From TMED26 sp002694075 (GTDB lineage Bacteria > Pseudomonadota > Alphaproteobacteria > Thalassobaculales > Thalassobaculaceae): a stretch of 34,818 nucleotides of DNA. The translations under genes and the position numbers were made by a program. The notes under the pieces are model-generated. The model saw nothing but the letters and a program-made list of their open reading frames with translations, did not search any database and was not told the origin of the DNA. This document shows, piece after piece, positions 7,643 through 15,429 of this stretch (position 1 is the stretch's first letter; the number at the start of each line of letters is the position of its first letter). The stretch spans positions 1 to 34,818 of the forward strand of contig JAYYDT010000042.1 of the NCBI GenBank assembly GCA_036160575.1, written 5' to 3'.

Positions 7643-8650
7643 ATGCGTTTTGAAACTGTCCTCATCACCGGCGGCGGCGGCTATGTCGGCAGCGCCTTGG
7701 TGCCGCTTTTGCTCGGACGAGGGCACAAGGTGGTGGTTTACGACACCTTTTTCTTCGGCGACGAGTTCATGCCCAAGGACCACCCCGGATTGACCCTGGT
7801 CAAGGCCGACATCCGCGACAGCGGCGATTTCGCGGCGGCCTGCGCCGGGGTCGACGCGGTCATCCACCTGGCCTGTATCTCCAATGATCCGAGCTTCGCC
7901 CTCGACGAAGGTCTGTCGACCTCGATCAACCTGGATTGTTTCGAGCCAATGGTGGTCGCCGCCAAGGGCGCCGGCGTCAAACGCTTCATCTACGCCTCGA
8001 CCAGTTCGGTCTATGGCGTCTCCGAGGCGCCCGATGTGCGCGAGGACCACCCCTTGGTGCCGCTGACCCTGTACAACAAGTACAAGGGCATGTGCGAGCC
8101 GCGCCTGTTTAAACATCAAAGCGATGATTTCGTGTGCGTGACGATCCGGCCCTCGACGGTGTGCGGCTACGCGCCGCGTCTGCGTCTCGACCTGACCGTC
8201 AACATTCTGACCAACCACGCCGTCAACCGCGGCAAAATCACCGTTTTTGGCGGCGAACAAATGCGCCCCAACCTGCATATCGACGACATGATCGATCTCT
8301 ACGCCCTGCTGCTCGACCTGGAGGATGGCAAGATCGCCGGCGAAACCTTCAACGCCGGTTATCGCAATCTGAAGGTGAAGGACATCGCCGGCATCGTCAA
8401 AAAGGTGGTCGAGGAGGAAATGCCGGACAAGGCGCCGATCGAGATCGTCACCACGCCGTCCGACGACAATCGCTCCTATCACGTCAATTCCGACAAAATC
8501 CGCGAGACCATCGGCTTTGAACCCAAGCGCTCGGTCGAGGACGCGGTGCGCGACCTATGCCGCGCCTTTAAAGACGGCAAAATCCCCAACAGCTTTGACG
8601 ATGACCGCTATGTCAACGTCACGCGCATGCAAAACATCGGCGCGGCGTGA
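7643..8650 (+). CDS. NAD-dependent epimerase/dehydratase (extended SDR), sugar-nucleotide modifying
   Basis: A 335-aa extended short-chain dehydrogenase. The NAD-binding motif is TGGGGYVGS (9-17), followed by ADIRD, HLACISNDPS, STSSVYG and a YNKYK catalytic Tyr-x3-Lys pair. RPSTVCGYAPR and the NLHIDDMIDLY region are typical of nucleotide-sugar epimerases and dehydratases. The exact sugar is not readable. I chose ATG 7643 because GGAGG lies 7 nt upstream; ATG 7637 has only a 1-nt spacer and the ORF start at 7613 lies in the repeat. It is 10 bp upstream of a second epimerase, so the pair probably act in successive steps of one sugar-nucleotide pathway. Confidence 0.85.
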   Translation: MRFETVLITGGGGYVGSALVPLLLGRGHKVVVYDTFFFGDEFMPKDHPGLTLVKADIRDSGDFAAACAGVDAVIHLACISNDPSFALDEGLSTSINLDCFEPMVVAAKGAGVKRFIYASTSSVYGVSEAPDVREDHPLVPLTLYNKYKGMCEPRLFKHQSDDFVCVTIRPSTVCGYAPRLRLDLTVNILTNHAVNRGKITVFGGEQMRPNLHIDDMIDLYALLLDLEDGKIAGETFNAGYRNLKVKDIAGIVKKVVEEEMPDKAPIEIVTTPSDDNRSYHVNSDKIRETIGFEPKRSVEDAVRDLCRAFKDGKIPNSFDDDRYVNVTRMQNIGAA

Positions 8651-8660
8651 GGCATCGGCA

Positions 8661-9686
8661 ATGACGGCCCCCGCCGCCCCTATCGCCGTCGTCACCGGCG
8701 GCGCCGGTTTCATCGGCAGCCATATGGTCGACCTGTTGCGCGATCGCGGCATCGCCGTGCGGGTGTTGGACAACCTGGTCGGCGGGCGCGCCGACAATCT
8801 GGCCCATCATCAAAACGACGCTCAGGTGACGCTGGACACCCGCGATATGGTCACGGTCGCCGGCGATGACGCGCTTTACGCCGACGCCGACTATGTTTTC
8901 CATTTCGCCGGCATCGGCGACATTGTGCCGTCGATCGACCAACCGGTCGACTACATGCGCGCCAATGTGATGGGCACCGTCGCCGCCCTGGAGGGCGCGC
9001 GCGCCGCGCACGGCGGCCGGGGTGCGCGCAAATTCGTCTATGCCGCGTCGTCGACCTGCTACGGTCTGGCCGCCACGCCGACTCGCGAAGATCACCCGAT
9101 CGACCCCAAATACCCCTACGCCTTATCGAAGAACATGGGCGAACAAGCCGCTTTCCATTGGCATCAGCTCTACGGGCTGCCGGTCAATTCGATTCGCATC
9201 TTCAACGCCTATGGCACCCGTTCGCGGACCACCGGCGCCTATGGCGCGGTGTTCGGGGTGTTCTTGAAACAGAAACTGGCCGGCCAGCCCTATACCGTTG
9301 TCGGCGACGGCGAACAACGGCGCGACTTCATTTACGTCAGCGACGTGGCGCGGGCGTTTTGGGCCGCCGCCGACACCGCCATCGCCGGTGAGGCGTTTAA
9401 TGTCGGCGCCGGCGACCCGCAATCGGTCAACCGCCTGGTGGCGCTTTTGGGCGGCGAGAAAACCCATATTCCCAAGCGCCCCGGCGAGCCCGATTGCACC
9501 TGGGCCGACATCGCCAAAATCACCGATCAGCTTGGCTGGCGGCCGGAAATCAGCTTCGCCGACGGCGTCGCGCGGATTGTCCAGAACATCGATTATTGGG
9601 CCGAAGCGCCGCTTTGGACGCCGGAGAATATCGAGCGCCAGACCGCGACCTGGTTCCGCTACCTCAGCGGCCCGCGTCAGGACTAG
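8661..9686 (+). CDS. NAD-dependent sugar-nucleotide 4-epimerase-like SDR
   Basis: A 341-aa extended SDR. It shows TGGAGFIGSHM (Rossmann loop), HFAGIGDIVPSI, AASSTCYG, the catalytic YALSK pair, RIFNAYGTRSRT and RRDFIYVSDVARAF, all standard for the UDP-glucose/GlcNAc 4-epimerase branch. The start at ATG 8661 is 10 bp after the previous stop; the longer in-frame ORF overlaps the preceding gene and is rejected. It should work with the preceding epimerase and supply precursor to the GT2 protein 7 bp downstream. The substrate is not assignable from sequence alone. Confidence 0.87.
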   Translation: MTAPAAPIAVVTGGAGFIGSHMVDLLRDRGIAVRVLDNLVGGRADNLAHHQNDAQVTLDTRDMVTVAGDDALYADADYVFHFAGIGDIVPSIDQPVDYMRANVMGTVAALEGARAAHGGRGARKFVYAASSTCYGLAATPTREDHPIDPKYPYALSKNMGEQAAFHWHQLYGLPVNSIRIFNAYGTRSRTTGAYGAVFGVFLKQKLAGQPYTVVGDGEQRRDFIYVSDVARAFWAAADTAIAGEAFNVGAGDPQSVNRLVALLGGEKTHIPKRPGEPDCTWADIAKITDQLGWRPEISFADGVARIVQNIDYWAEAPLWTPENIERQTATWFRYLSGPRQD

Positions 9687-9693
9687 ACGGGAC

Positions 9694-12405
9694 ATGGCCG
9701 GCGCGGTGATTTCGGCGCGGCAATTGTTCGCCGCGGCGATGGCCGCCGAAGCGGCCGGCGACCGGGCGGGCGCCGAACGCGGCTACCGGCGAGTGGCAAT
9801 GGCCGCGCCCGACAACCCAGTCAGCGCGCTACGTCGCGGCCTCGCCGCGTTGACCGACCGGCGGCCGGTTGAGGCCGCCCATTTACTGCACCGGGTATTG
9901 ATTCACAGCCCCGACAACTGGCGCGCCCGCCTGGCCCGGGCCGAAGCGCTGGCGGCCTATGATTCGCCCCGGGCGGCCCGCGCCATGCGCGCGATTTTGG
10001 CGATCGCGCCAGCGGCGACCGACCTCTGGCTGCACCACGGCCTGCTCGCCTGGCGCGCCGACCGGGCGAGCGACAGCCTGCGGGCGGCGACGCGCGCGGT
10101 GACACTGGCGCCGGCGGCGCCGGCGGCCCACGCCCGCCGCGGCTTTTACCTGCGCAGCCGGCGACGCGTCGACGAGGCGGCGCGCGCGCTGCGGCGGGCC
10201 ATGCTGTTGGCGCCGGCCGAAGACGCGCATGTGTTCAACGTCGCCGTCACCGAGCCGATGTTGGGCGCGCCGGCGCGCGCCCTCCGGTGGCTGCGGGCCG
10301 GCACCGTGCTCGCGCCGCTGGCCGCCAACACCTGGACCCGCTTTGGCCGCTTTCTGTATCGCGCCGGCGACAACGGCGCGGCCACCGGCGCCCTTCGCCG
10401 GGCGCTGGTTCTCGACCCGGCGAACCCCGACGCCCCCCTCGACCTGGCGGCCTGCTATCGCCTGGCGCGGGCGCCGGCGGAAGCCGACCCGCTGCGCTGG
10501 ACCCTGGCCGGCCGGCCGGCCAGTTTCGACGCCCTGGTGCGCCTTGGCCAAATCGAGGAAGCGCGCGGCCGCGCCGCTATCGCCGCCGCCCTCACCTTGC
10601 GCGCCCTCGACATGGCGCCGGATCTCGACAGCCTGGCCCATCGCCTGCGCCGGTTGCGCGCCGACCCGGCGGCCGCCGCCCTGATCGGTGGGCGCGACGT
10701 GACGCCCCAGTATCAGCGCTGGATCGCCGCCCACGAGGGCCTGTCGGCCACCGCGCGGGCGGCGCGGCTGAACGGTCTCGCCCACCGCCCGCGCATTTCG
10801 GTGATCCTGCCGGTGCATGACCCGGCGCCAGACCTGTTGGCGGCGGCCATCGCCTCGGTCCGCGACCAATCCTACCCCGATTGGCAGCTCTGTATTTGCG
10901 ACGACGCCTCCAGCGATCCGGCGGTCATCGCCTTGCTCGACCAGGCGGCGGCAAGCGACCCGCGTATCATCCTCACCCGGCGGCGCGACAACGGCCATAT
11001 CTCGCGCGCCAGTAACGACGCCCTGGCCACCGCCGACGGCGATTATGTCACCTTCCTCGACCATGACGACGCCCTCGCCGGCGACGCCTTGCTGTGGGTG
11101 GCGACGGCCATCAACGAACATCCGAACGCGCAATTGCTGTATAGCGACGAGGACAAGATCGATGAGCGCGGCGAGCGGTTCGCCCCGCATTTCAAGCCCG
11201 ATTGGTCGCCGGAGCTGATCCTGGGCCAAAATTACGTCTGCCATTTGGCGGTCTATCGGCGCGATTTGGTGGCCACCGTTGGTGGCCTGCGGCCCGGCTA
11301 CGAGGGCAGCCAGGACCATGACCTGGTGCTGCGCGCCAGCGCCCACCTGAAACCAGCGGAAATTCACCACATCCCGCGGGTGCTTTACCATTGGCGGGCG
11401 GCGGTCGGCTCCACCGCCTTCGAACTCACCGCCAAACCCTATGCCCTGTTGGCCGGCCAGCGCGCGGTCGCCGACCATTTGGCCGCGCACGCGCCAGGCG
11501 CCGCGGTGGCGGTCCGCCACAACCGCCTGCGCCTGACCTGGCCGCTGCCGGACCCGGCGCCGAAAGTCACCGTCATCGTGCCGACGCGCGACCAGGCGGC
11601 GATGACCGAACAATGCCTAGACGCGGTGTTGCACGACACCGCCTATCCGGATTTCGAGGTCATCCTGGTCGACAACGATAGCCGCGAGGCGGCCAGCCAC
11701 GCCCTGTTCGCGCGGCTGGCGGCGCGCCCGCGCCTGCGCCTGCGCCACGCCCCCGGGCCGTTCAATTACTCCGCCCTTAACAATGACGCGGCGCGGGACG
11801 CGGCCGGCGACATCCTCTGTTTCCTCAACAATGATTGCGAGCCCTTGCGCCCCGACTGGCTGGCCGAGATGGTCGCCCTCGCCGTTCGGCCGGCGGTTGG
11901 CGCGGTCGGCGCCATGCTGCTCTACCCCGACCAAACGGTGCAGCATGCCGGCCTGCATTTAATCGGCGGCGATGTCGCTCGCCACGGCCTGACCGGGCTT
12001 GGCGCCGACGAGGGCGGCTATATGGGGCGGCTTTATCACATCCGCGAGGTGGCGGCGGTGACCGGCGCCTGCCTGGTCATGCGGCGGGAGGTGTTCGACG
12101 CTGTCGGCGGTTTCGACGCCGCCCGTTTCCCGGTCGATTTCAGCGATGTCGACCTGTGCCTGCGGGTGCGCGCGACCGGCCGCCAGGTGCTGTGGACGCC
12201 GCACGCCTTGCTGACCCACCATGAGTCGGCCAGCCGCGGCCATTTCATGAGCGTCGCGAAACAAGCCGCCTGGGAGGCCGCCCGCGACGCCATGCGCGCC
12301 CGCCATGGCCCGGTCCTGGCCGCCGACCCGTTCTACAATCCCAACCTGGCCTTCGGCGACGCCGATTACCAATTGGCCGACCCGCCAAGGGTGGACGGTA
12401 CTTAG
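9694..12405 (+). CDS. Large glycosyltransferase: TPR region plus two GT2 domains
   Basis: A 903-aa protein in three parts. Residues 1 to about 350 form Ala/Arg-rich tetratricopeptide-like helical repeats (for example AAEAAGDRAGAERGYRRV). GT-A domain 1 starts near 366 (RISVILPVHDPAPDLL), with DDASSD, a FLDHDDAL metal-binding DxD-like motif and LLYSDEDKI. GT-A domain 2 starts near 623 (KVTVIVPTRDQAAM), with VDNDS, CFLNNDCEPL, GGFDAARFPVDFSDVDLCLR and a HHESASRG end. Double GT2 proteins of this kind polymerise O-antigen-like or rhamnan-like glycans, one domain per linkage. The start at 9694 is 7 bp after the epimerase stop; an in-frame extension to 9298 overlaps that gene and is rejected. It is the last gene of the locus, followed by an abrupt drop in G+C. 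Confidence 0.88.
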   Translation: MAGAVISARQLFAAAMAAEAAGDRAGAERGYRRVAMAAPDNPVSALRRGLAALTDRRPVEAAHLLHRVLIHSPDNWRARLARAEALAAYDSPRAARAMRAILAIAPAATDLWLHHGLLAWRADRASDSLRAATRAVTLAPAAPAAHARRGFYLRSRRRVDEAARALRRAMLLAPAEDAHVFNVAVTEPMLGAPARALRWLRAGTVLAPLAANTWTRFGRFLYRAGDNGAATGALRRALVLDPANPDAPLDLAACYRLARAPAEADPLRWTLAGRPASFDALVRLGQIEEARGRAAIAAALTLRALDMAPDLDSLAHRLRRLRADPAAAALIGGRDVTPQYQRWIAAHEGLSATARAARLNGLAHRPRISVILPVHDPAPDLLAAAIASVRDQSYPDWQLCICDDASSDPAVIALLDQAAASDPRIILTRRRDNGHISRASNDALATADGDYVTFLDHDDALAGDALLWVATAINEHPNAQLLYSDEDKIDERGERFAPHFKPDWSPELILGQNYVCHLAVYRRDLVATVGGLRPGYEGSQDHDLVLRASAHLKPAEIHHIPRVLYHWRAAVGSTAFELTAKPYALLAGQRAVADHLAAHAPGAAVAVRHNRLRLTWPLPDPAPKVTVIVPTRDQAAMTEQCLDAVLHDTAYPDFEVILVDNDSREAASHALFARLAARPRLRLRHAPGPFNYSALNNDAARDAAGDILCFLNNDCEPLRPDWLAEMVALAVRPAVGAVGAMLLYPDQTVQHAGLHLIGGDVARHGLTGLGADEGGYMGRLYHIREVAAVTGACLVMRREVFDAVGGFDAARFPVDFSDVDLCLRVRATGRQVLWTPHALLTHHESASRGHFMSVAKQAAWEAARDAMRARHGPVLAADPFYNPNLAFGDADYQLADPPRVDGT

Positions 12406-12577
12406 GCGCTGAGCTTCAGCACTCAGCTAACTTGTAGAAAATAAATAAAAAATATAAAAACAATCAAAATATAATATTCTATCTATACAAAACTTTGAAG
12501 AACTAATATTTATATCTCCATTCTTTAATTTTCAATAAATGTTGCCATTGATCATAATTTATGATTTTTTATCAATA

Positions 12578-12642
12578 GTCCGGCATATTTAATCACAGAA
12601 CATCGGGATCCAAATCTCTGAATCATGCGGTTCATGCCGGAC
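12578..12642. repeat. 9-bp perfect inverted repeat, arms 12578-12586 and 12634-12642
   Basis: GTCCGGCAT (12578-12586) is the exact reverse complement of ATGCCGGAC (12634-12642), separated by 47 bases. The CCGGCATAT core of the left arm is repeated directly at 12660-12668, just before the -35 element. These G+C-rich boxes stand out in A/T-rich surroundings and are spaced like regulator binding sites. Confidence 0.5.
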
Positions 12643-12675
12643 CCTTACATTATCAACGGCCGGCATATCAAAATA

Positions 12676-12703
12676 TTGAATAAAATTATATGCCATCTAT
12701 AAA
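12676..12703 (+). promoter_or_regulatory. Predicted sigma70-type promoter for the 70-aa ORF
   Basis: TTGAAT (12676-12681) and TATAAA (12698-12703) are separated by 16 bases, close to the TTGACA/TATAAT consensus. A transcript would begin near 12710 and carry a leader of about 68 nt that contains the hairpin and the AAGGAG site. Confidence 0.5.
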
Positions 12704-12736
12704 TAGCTGCGATTTGCGGCCGAACTGAGACTGCTG

Positions 12737-12760
12737 GGTGGGCGGCTCATGCCGCCCACC
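12737..12760 (+). promoter_or_regulatory. Perfect 10-bp stem-loop in the leader of the 70-aa ORF
   Basis: GGTGGGCGGC (12737-12746) pairs exactly with GCCGCCCACC (12751-12760) around a TCAT loop. The stem ends 6 bases before AAGGAG (12767-12772), which is 5 bases from the ATG at 12778. No T-run follows on either strand, so it is not a classical terminator. Leader stability or translational control is more likely. Confidence 0.6.
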
Positions 12761-12777
12761 AACAAAAAGGAGCAAAA

Positions 12778-12990
12778 ATGGCTTCGCGTGATAATCGCCG
12801 ATTCCATCTGCGCGCTAAACTAGACACAGCGTTTGCGGCAATCAAAGCCTCATTATCTGTCGACCTGCTTATGCACCGCCGACCAGATAATCGGCCCAAA
12901 ATTGGCGGATACGTCGATGCGGGTGTTCATGTCCAAACTGGACTATCGCAAGACGTTGATAAGCTGCTATCGCCGCGTACTAAGGACTGA
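12778..12990 (+). CDS. Orphan 70-aa basic protein, unknown function
   Basis: I do not recognise the protein. It is basic (RDNRRFHLRAK near the N-terminus, MHRRPDNRPK in the middle), with a central AAIKASLSVDLL helix, and has no signal peptide or membrane segment. Support for it being a gene comes from the leader: a promoter-like pair, a perfect hairpin and a strong AAGGAG site 5 nt before the ATG. Its G+C content and codon use (CTA, TTA, AAA, GAT) differ from all neighbours, which suggests acquisition or a short-lived lineage-specific gene. An alternative is that it is the decayed remnant of a longer gene. Confidence 0.5.
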   Translation: MASRDNRRFHLRAKLDTAFAAIKASLSVDLLMHRRPDNRPKIGGYVDAGVHVQTGLSQDVDKLLSPRTKD

Positions 12991-13068
12991 CACGGCTTGC
13001 GACATCGCGCCGGAGGTGACCCAGGCGGGTGCCTGTTTTCCGCGGCCCGCGTGCCGCCGCCGCGATGA

Positions 13069-14298
13069 TCAACCACGCGGCTGGCCGACGGCGTCGAAAG
13101 TCTCGGTCAGGGCAGCGATCAACGCGGCGAGATGGCGGTCGTCGTGCAGAGGTGTCGGCGCCAAGCGCAAACGTTCGCCACCGACCGGCACGGTCGGGTG
13201 ATTGATCGCCGTCAATTAGATCCCGTGCCGGGCCAAGAGACGGTCGCTGATCGCCTGGCAGCGGCCGGCGTCGCCGATCAGGATGGGAAGAATATGACTG
13301 TCCCCAGGCATTGGCGGGAAGCCGGCGGCGGTCAGGGCGGCGCGTGTCGCCGCCACCCGTTCGCGCTGACCGGCGCGTTCGACCTCGCTGGTTTTCAGGT
13401 GGCGCACACTGGCCAGGGCGCCGGCGGCGACCATCGGCGGCAGAGCGGTGGTGAAAATAAAGCCGGGCGCGAAACTGCGCACATAATCGACCAGCACCGC
13501 GCGCCCGGCGATATAGCCGCCGACCAGGCCATAAGCCTTGCCAAAGGTGCCTTCGACGATATCGACCTGATCGGCGACGCCGTCGCGTTCGGCGACGCCG
13601 CCGCCGCGCGGCCCGTACATGCCGACGGCATGAACCTCGTCGAGATAGGTCAAGGCGCCGAAGCGCCGGGCGAGCGTGCAGATCTCGGCAATCGGCGCGA
13701 TGTCGCCCTCCATCGAATAAACACTTTCAAAGGCGACGATTTTCGGCGCCGCCGGATCGGCGGCGGCCAGCAGCGCGGCCAAATGGTCAAGGTCGTTATG
13801 GCGCCAGATCCGCTTGGCGCAGCCGGAACGGCGCATGCCCTGGATCATCGAGGCGTGATTCTTCTCGTCCGAAAACACCACCGCGCCGGGACAGGCGGCG
13901 AGCAGGGTGGAGAGCGCCGCCTCGTTGGCGACATAGCCAGACGTGAACAACAGCGCCGCCGCCTGGCCGTGCAAATCGGCCAGTTCCGCCTCCAACGCCG
14001 CGTGCACACCATGGCTGCCGGCGATATTGCGGGTGCCGCCGGCGCCGGCGCCACTTTCGCCAAGCGCCGCCATCACGGCGTCGCGCACCACCGACGAACA
14101 GCCCATGGCGAGATAATCGTTCGAGGCCCAGACCACCACGTCGCGCGGCCCGTCGGCGGTGTCGGCGCGAAACACCGGAAAGCGGGCCGCCGATTTTTCC
14201 AGCCGGGCGAACACGCGGTAACGGTTTTCCACCTTTAGCGCGGCCAGCCGCGCCGCGCAGGCGCTGTCGAAGAGAGAGGCCGAGGTCATATCCACCAT
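13069..14298 (-). pseudogene. hemA: 5-aminolevulinate synthase homologue interrupted by an in-frame TAA
   Basis: The translation matches PLP-dependent 5-aminolevulinate synthase (glycine + succinyl-CoA to ALA, the alphaproteobacterial route to haem). It shows RYRVFARLE, ASNDYLAMG, GAGAGGTRNIAGSHG, SDEKNHASMIQGMRRSG, YLDEVHAVGMYG and the GTFGKAYGLVGGY segment with the PLP lysine. After LLARHGI the frame hits TAA (13216-13218) at codon 361. The same frame then continues with LTAINHPTVPVGGERLRLAP and ends at TGA 13069-13071. Intact family members have Tyr at the stop position (GIY), so one base change (TAT or TAC to TAA) explains it. Read through, the protein would be 409 aa, the normal family length. 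The truncated 360-aa form lacks the conserved ERLR region that holds the substrate-carboxylate arginine, so it is probably inactive. ATG 14298 was chosen for its AAGGA. A sequencing error remains possible. Confidence 0.85.
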
Positions 14299-14327
14299 CA
14301 TGTCCTTAGGGTGTATTTTCGACCACC

Positions 14328-14339
14328 TTAACACGTTAA
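14328..14339. promoter_or_regulatory. Small palindrome TTAAC-AC-GTTAA in the divergent hemA/dehydrogenase promoter region
   Basis: A 12-bp imperfect palindrome with 5-bp arms and a 2-bp centre lies 30 bp upstream of the hemA-like start and about 100 bp upstream of the plus-strand dehydrogenase. The position suits an operator, but the motif is short and may occur by chance. Confidence 0.3.
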
Positions 14340-14437
14340 ACGAGATTTGCGACTTGGCGCGCCGCGCCTGTGATTGACCCTTTGGGTGGAGGGGGTAAGC
14401 TCGCCGGCGCGGAAACGGATTGAGGGACGCGGGCGAC

Positions 14438-15397
14438 ATGACCACGCCGAAGTTTGACGACATCACCACTTTGGGCGTGATCGGCGCCGGCACCATTGGC
14501 GCGTCTTGGGCGGCCTATTTCCTGGCCCGCGGCTACCAGGTGATCGTTTGGGACCCGGCGGCCGGCTGGGCCAACCGTCTCGACGACATGATCGCCACCG
14601 CCTGGCCGCAATTGGAGGAACTTGGCGTGGTGGTCGCCGGCGCGGCGCCGCGCCCGGTTCGCGCCGCCAGCCCCGAGGAAGTGGTCGCCGGCGCCACCGT
14701 GATCCAGGAAAGCGCGCTGGAGAACATGGCCGTCAAGCGCGCGCTTTACGCGCAAATGGACGCCGTCATGACGCCGGATCATGTGATCCTGTCCTCCACT
14801 TCGGGATTGATCATGAGCGAGATGCAGGCCGGTCTCAGCCACGCCGCCCGCTTCGTCGTCGGCCATCCGTTCAACCCGCCGCATTTGATTCCCCTGGTCG
14901 AGGTTGTCGGCGGCGCCGACACCGACCCGGCGCTGATCGACTGGGCGCTGGGGTTTTACGACCACATCGGCAAGCACGCGATCCGCATCAACAAGGAAGT
15001 GCCCGGCCATTTGGCCAACCGCCTGCAGGCGGCGCTGTGGCGCGAGGCGTTGTTGGCGCTTAAAGACGGGCTCGCCTCGGTCGCCGATATCGACGCCGCC
15101 ATCGCCAAGGGGCCGGGCTTGCGCCTGGCCCTGTTCGGCCCGCATATGATTTTCGCGCTGGCCGGCGGCAAGGGCGGGATGGCCCATTTCCTCGACCATT
15201 TGGTGCCGGGCATCCACGCCTGGTGGCGGACCATGGACGAGATCGACCCCGAAATCACCCCGGACTTGGCGCGCGCCTTGATCGACGGTGTCGCCGATGA
15301 GGCCGGCGCGCGGACCATCGACGATTTGGAGGCCGAGCGCGACCAACGTTTGCTGGCGCTATTGAAAATGCTGCGCGACACGCCGTCGGCGCGCTAA
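14438..15397 (+). CDS. 3-hydroxyacyl-CoA dehydrogenase family protein (lambda-crystallin / carnitine-dehydrogenase-like)
   Basis: A 319-aa NAD-dependent dehydrogenase with the GVIGAGTIGASWAAYF dinucleotide-binding loop, ESALENMAVKRALY and the family signature GHPFNPPHLIPLVEV. A C-terminal helical domain follows (INKEVPGHLANRLQAALWREA). The length equals single-domain members such as L-gulonate 3-dehydrogenase/lambda-crystallin. Carnitine dehydrogenases have a similar core, so the substrate is open: a 3-hydroxy acid or acyl-CoA is most likely. ATG 14438 is preceded by GAGGGA at about 10 nt; an upstream TTG at 14420 is less likely. It heads a plus-strand run with two further oxidoreductases. 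Confidence 0.82.
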   Translation: MTTPKFDDITTLGVIGAGTIGASWAAYFLARGYQVIVWDPAAGWANRLDDMIATAWPQLEELGVVVAGAAPRPVRAASPEEVVAGATVIQESALENMAVKRALYAQMDAVMTPDHVILSSTSGLIMSEMQAGLSHAARFVVGHPFNPPHLIPLVEVVGGADTDPALIDWALGFYDHIGKHAIRINKEVPGHLANRLQAALWREALLALKDGLASVADIDAAIAKGPGLRLALFGPHMIFALAGGKGGMAHFLDHLVPGIHAWWRTMDEIDPEITPDLARALIDGVADEAGARTIDDLEAERDQRLLALLKMLRDTPSAR

Positions 15398-15429
15398 CCT
15401 GATCGCCCCCTCACAACGGAGCTCACAGC

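Larger units (their letters stand above)
12406..12777. other. A+T-rich intergenic island
   Basis: About 370 bp without a long gene. From about 12425 to 12705 the sequence is strikingly A/T-rich, with A runs and ATAT tracts, inside an otherwise G+C-rich window, and it returns to normal composition at about 12707. It contains a promoter-like pair, a 9-bp inverted repeat, a CCGGCATAT direct repeat (12580-12588 and 12660-12668) and a perfect hairpin just before the downstream ribosome binding site. No transposase remnant or convincing terminator for the upstream glycosyltransferase was found. Such islands often mark acquired DNA or xenogeneic-silencer targets (inference). Confidence 0.8.

Noticed and set aside
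9883..11613. A 576-codon minus-strand open frame opposite the GT2 gene
   Set aside because: It is Arg/Gly/Gln-rich low-complexity translation antisense to a clear glycosyltransferase; long antisense frames are expected in G+C-rich coding DNA.
12406..12445. Weak hairpin (ctgagcttcagcactcag) after the GT2 gene as a terminator
   Set aside because: The stem is only about 5 bp and is not followed by a T-run, so it does not support an intrinsic terminator.
13132..14238. A 368-codon plus-strand open frame across the hemA region
   Set aside because: It is antisense to a strongly recognisable ALA synthase, and its translation (HRRQSGGENKAG-type) has no protein-like composition.
12406..14298. Insertion sequence or genomic-island boundary
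   Set aside because: Despite the composition shift and the pseudogene, no transposase, integrase, tRNA end or terminal repeats were found.
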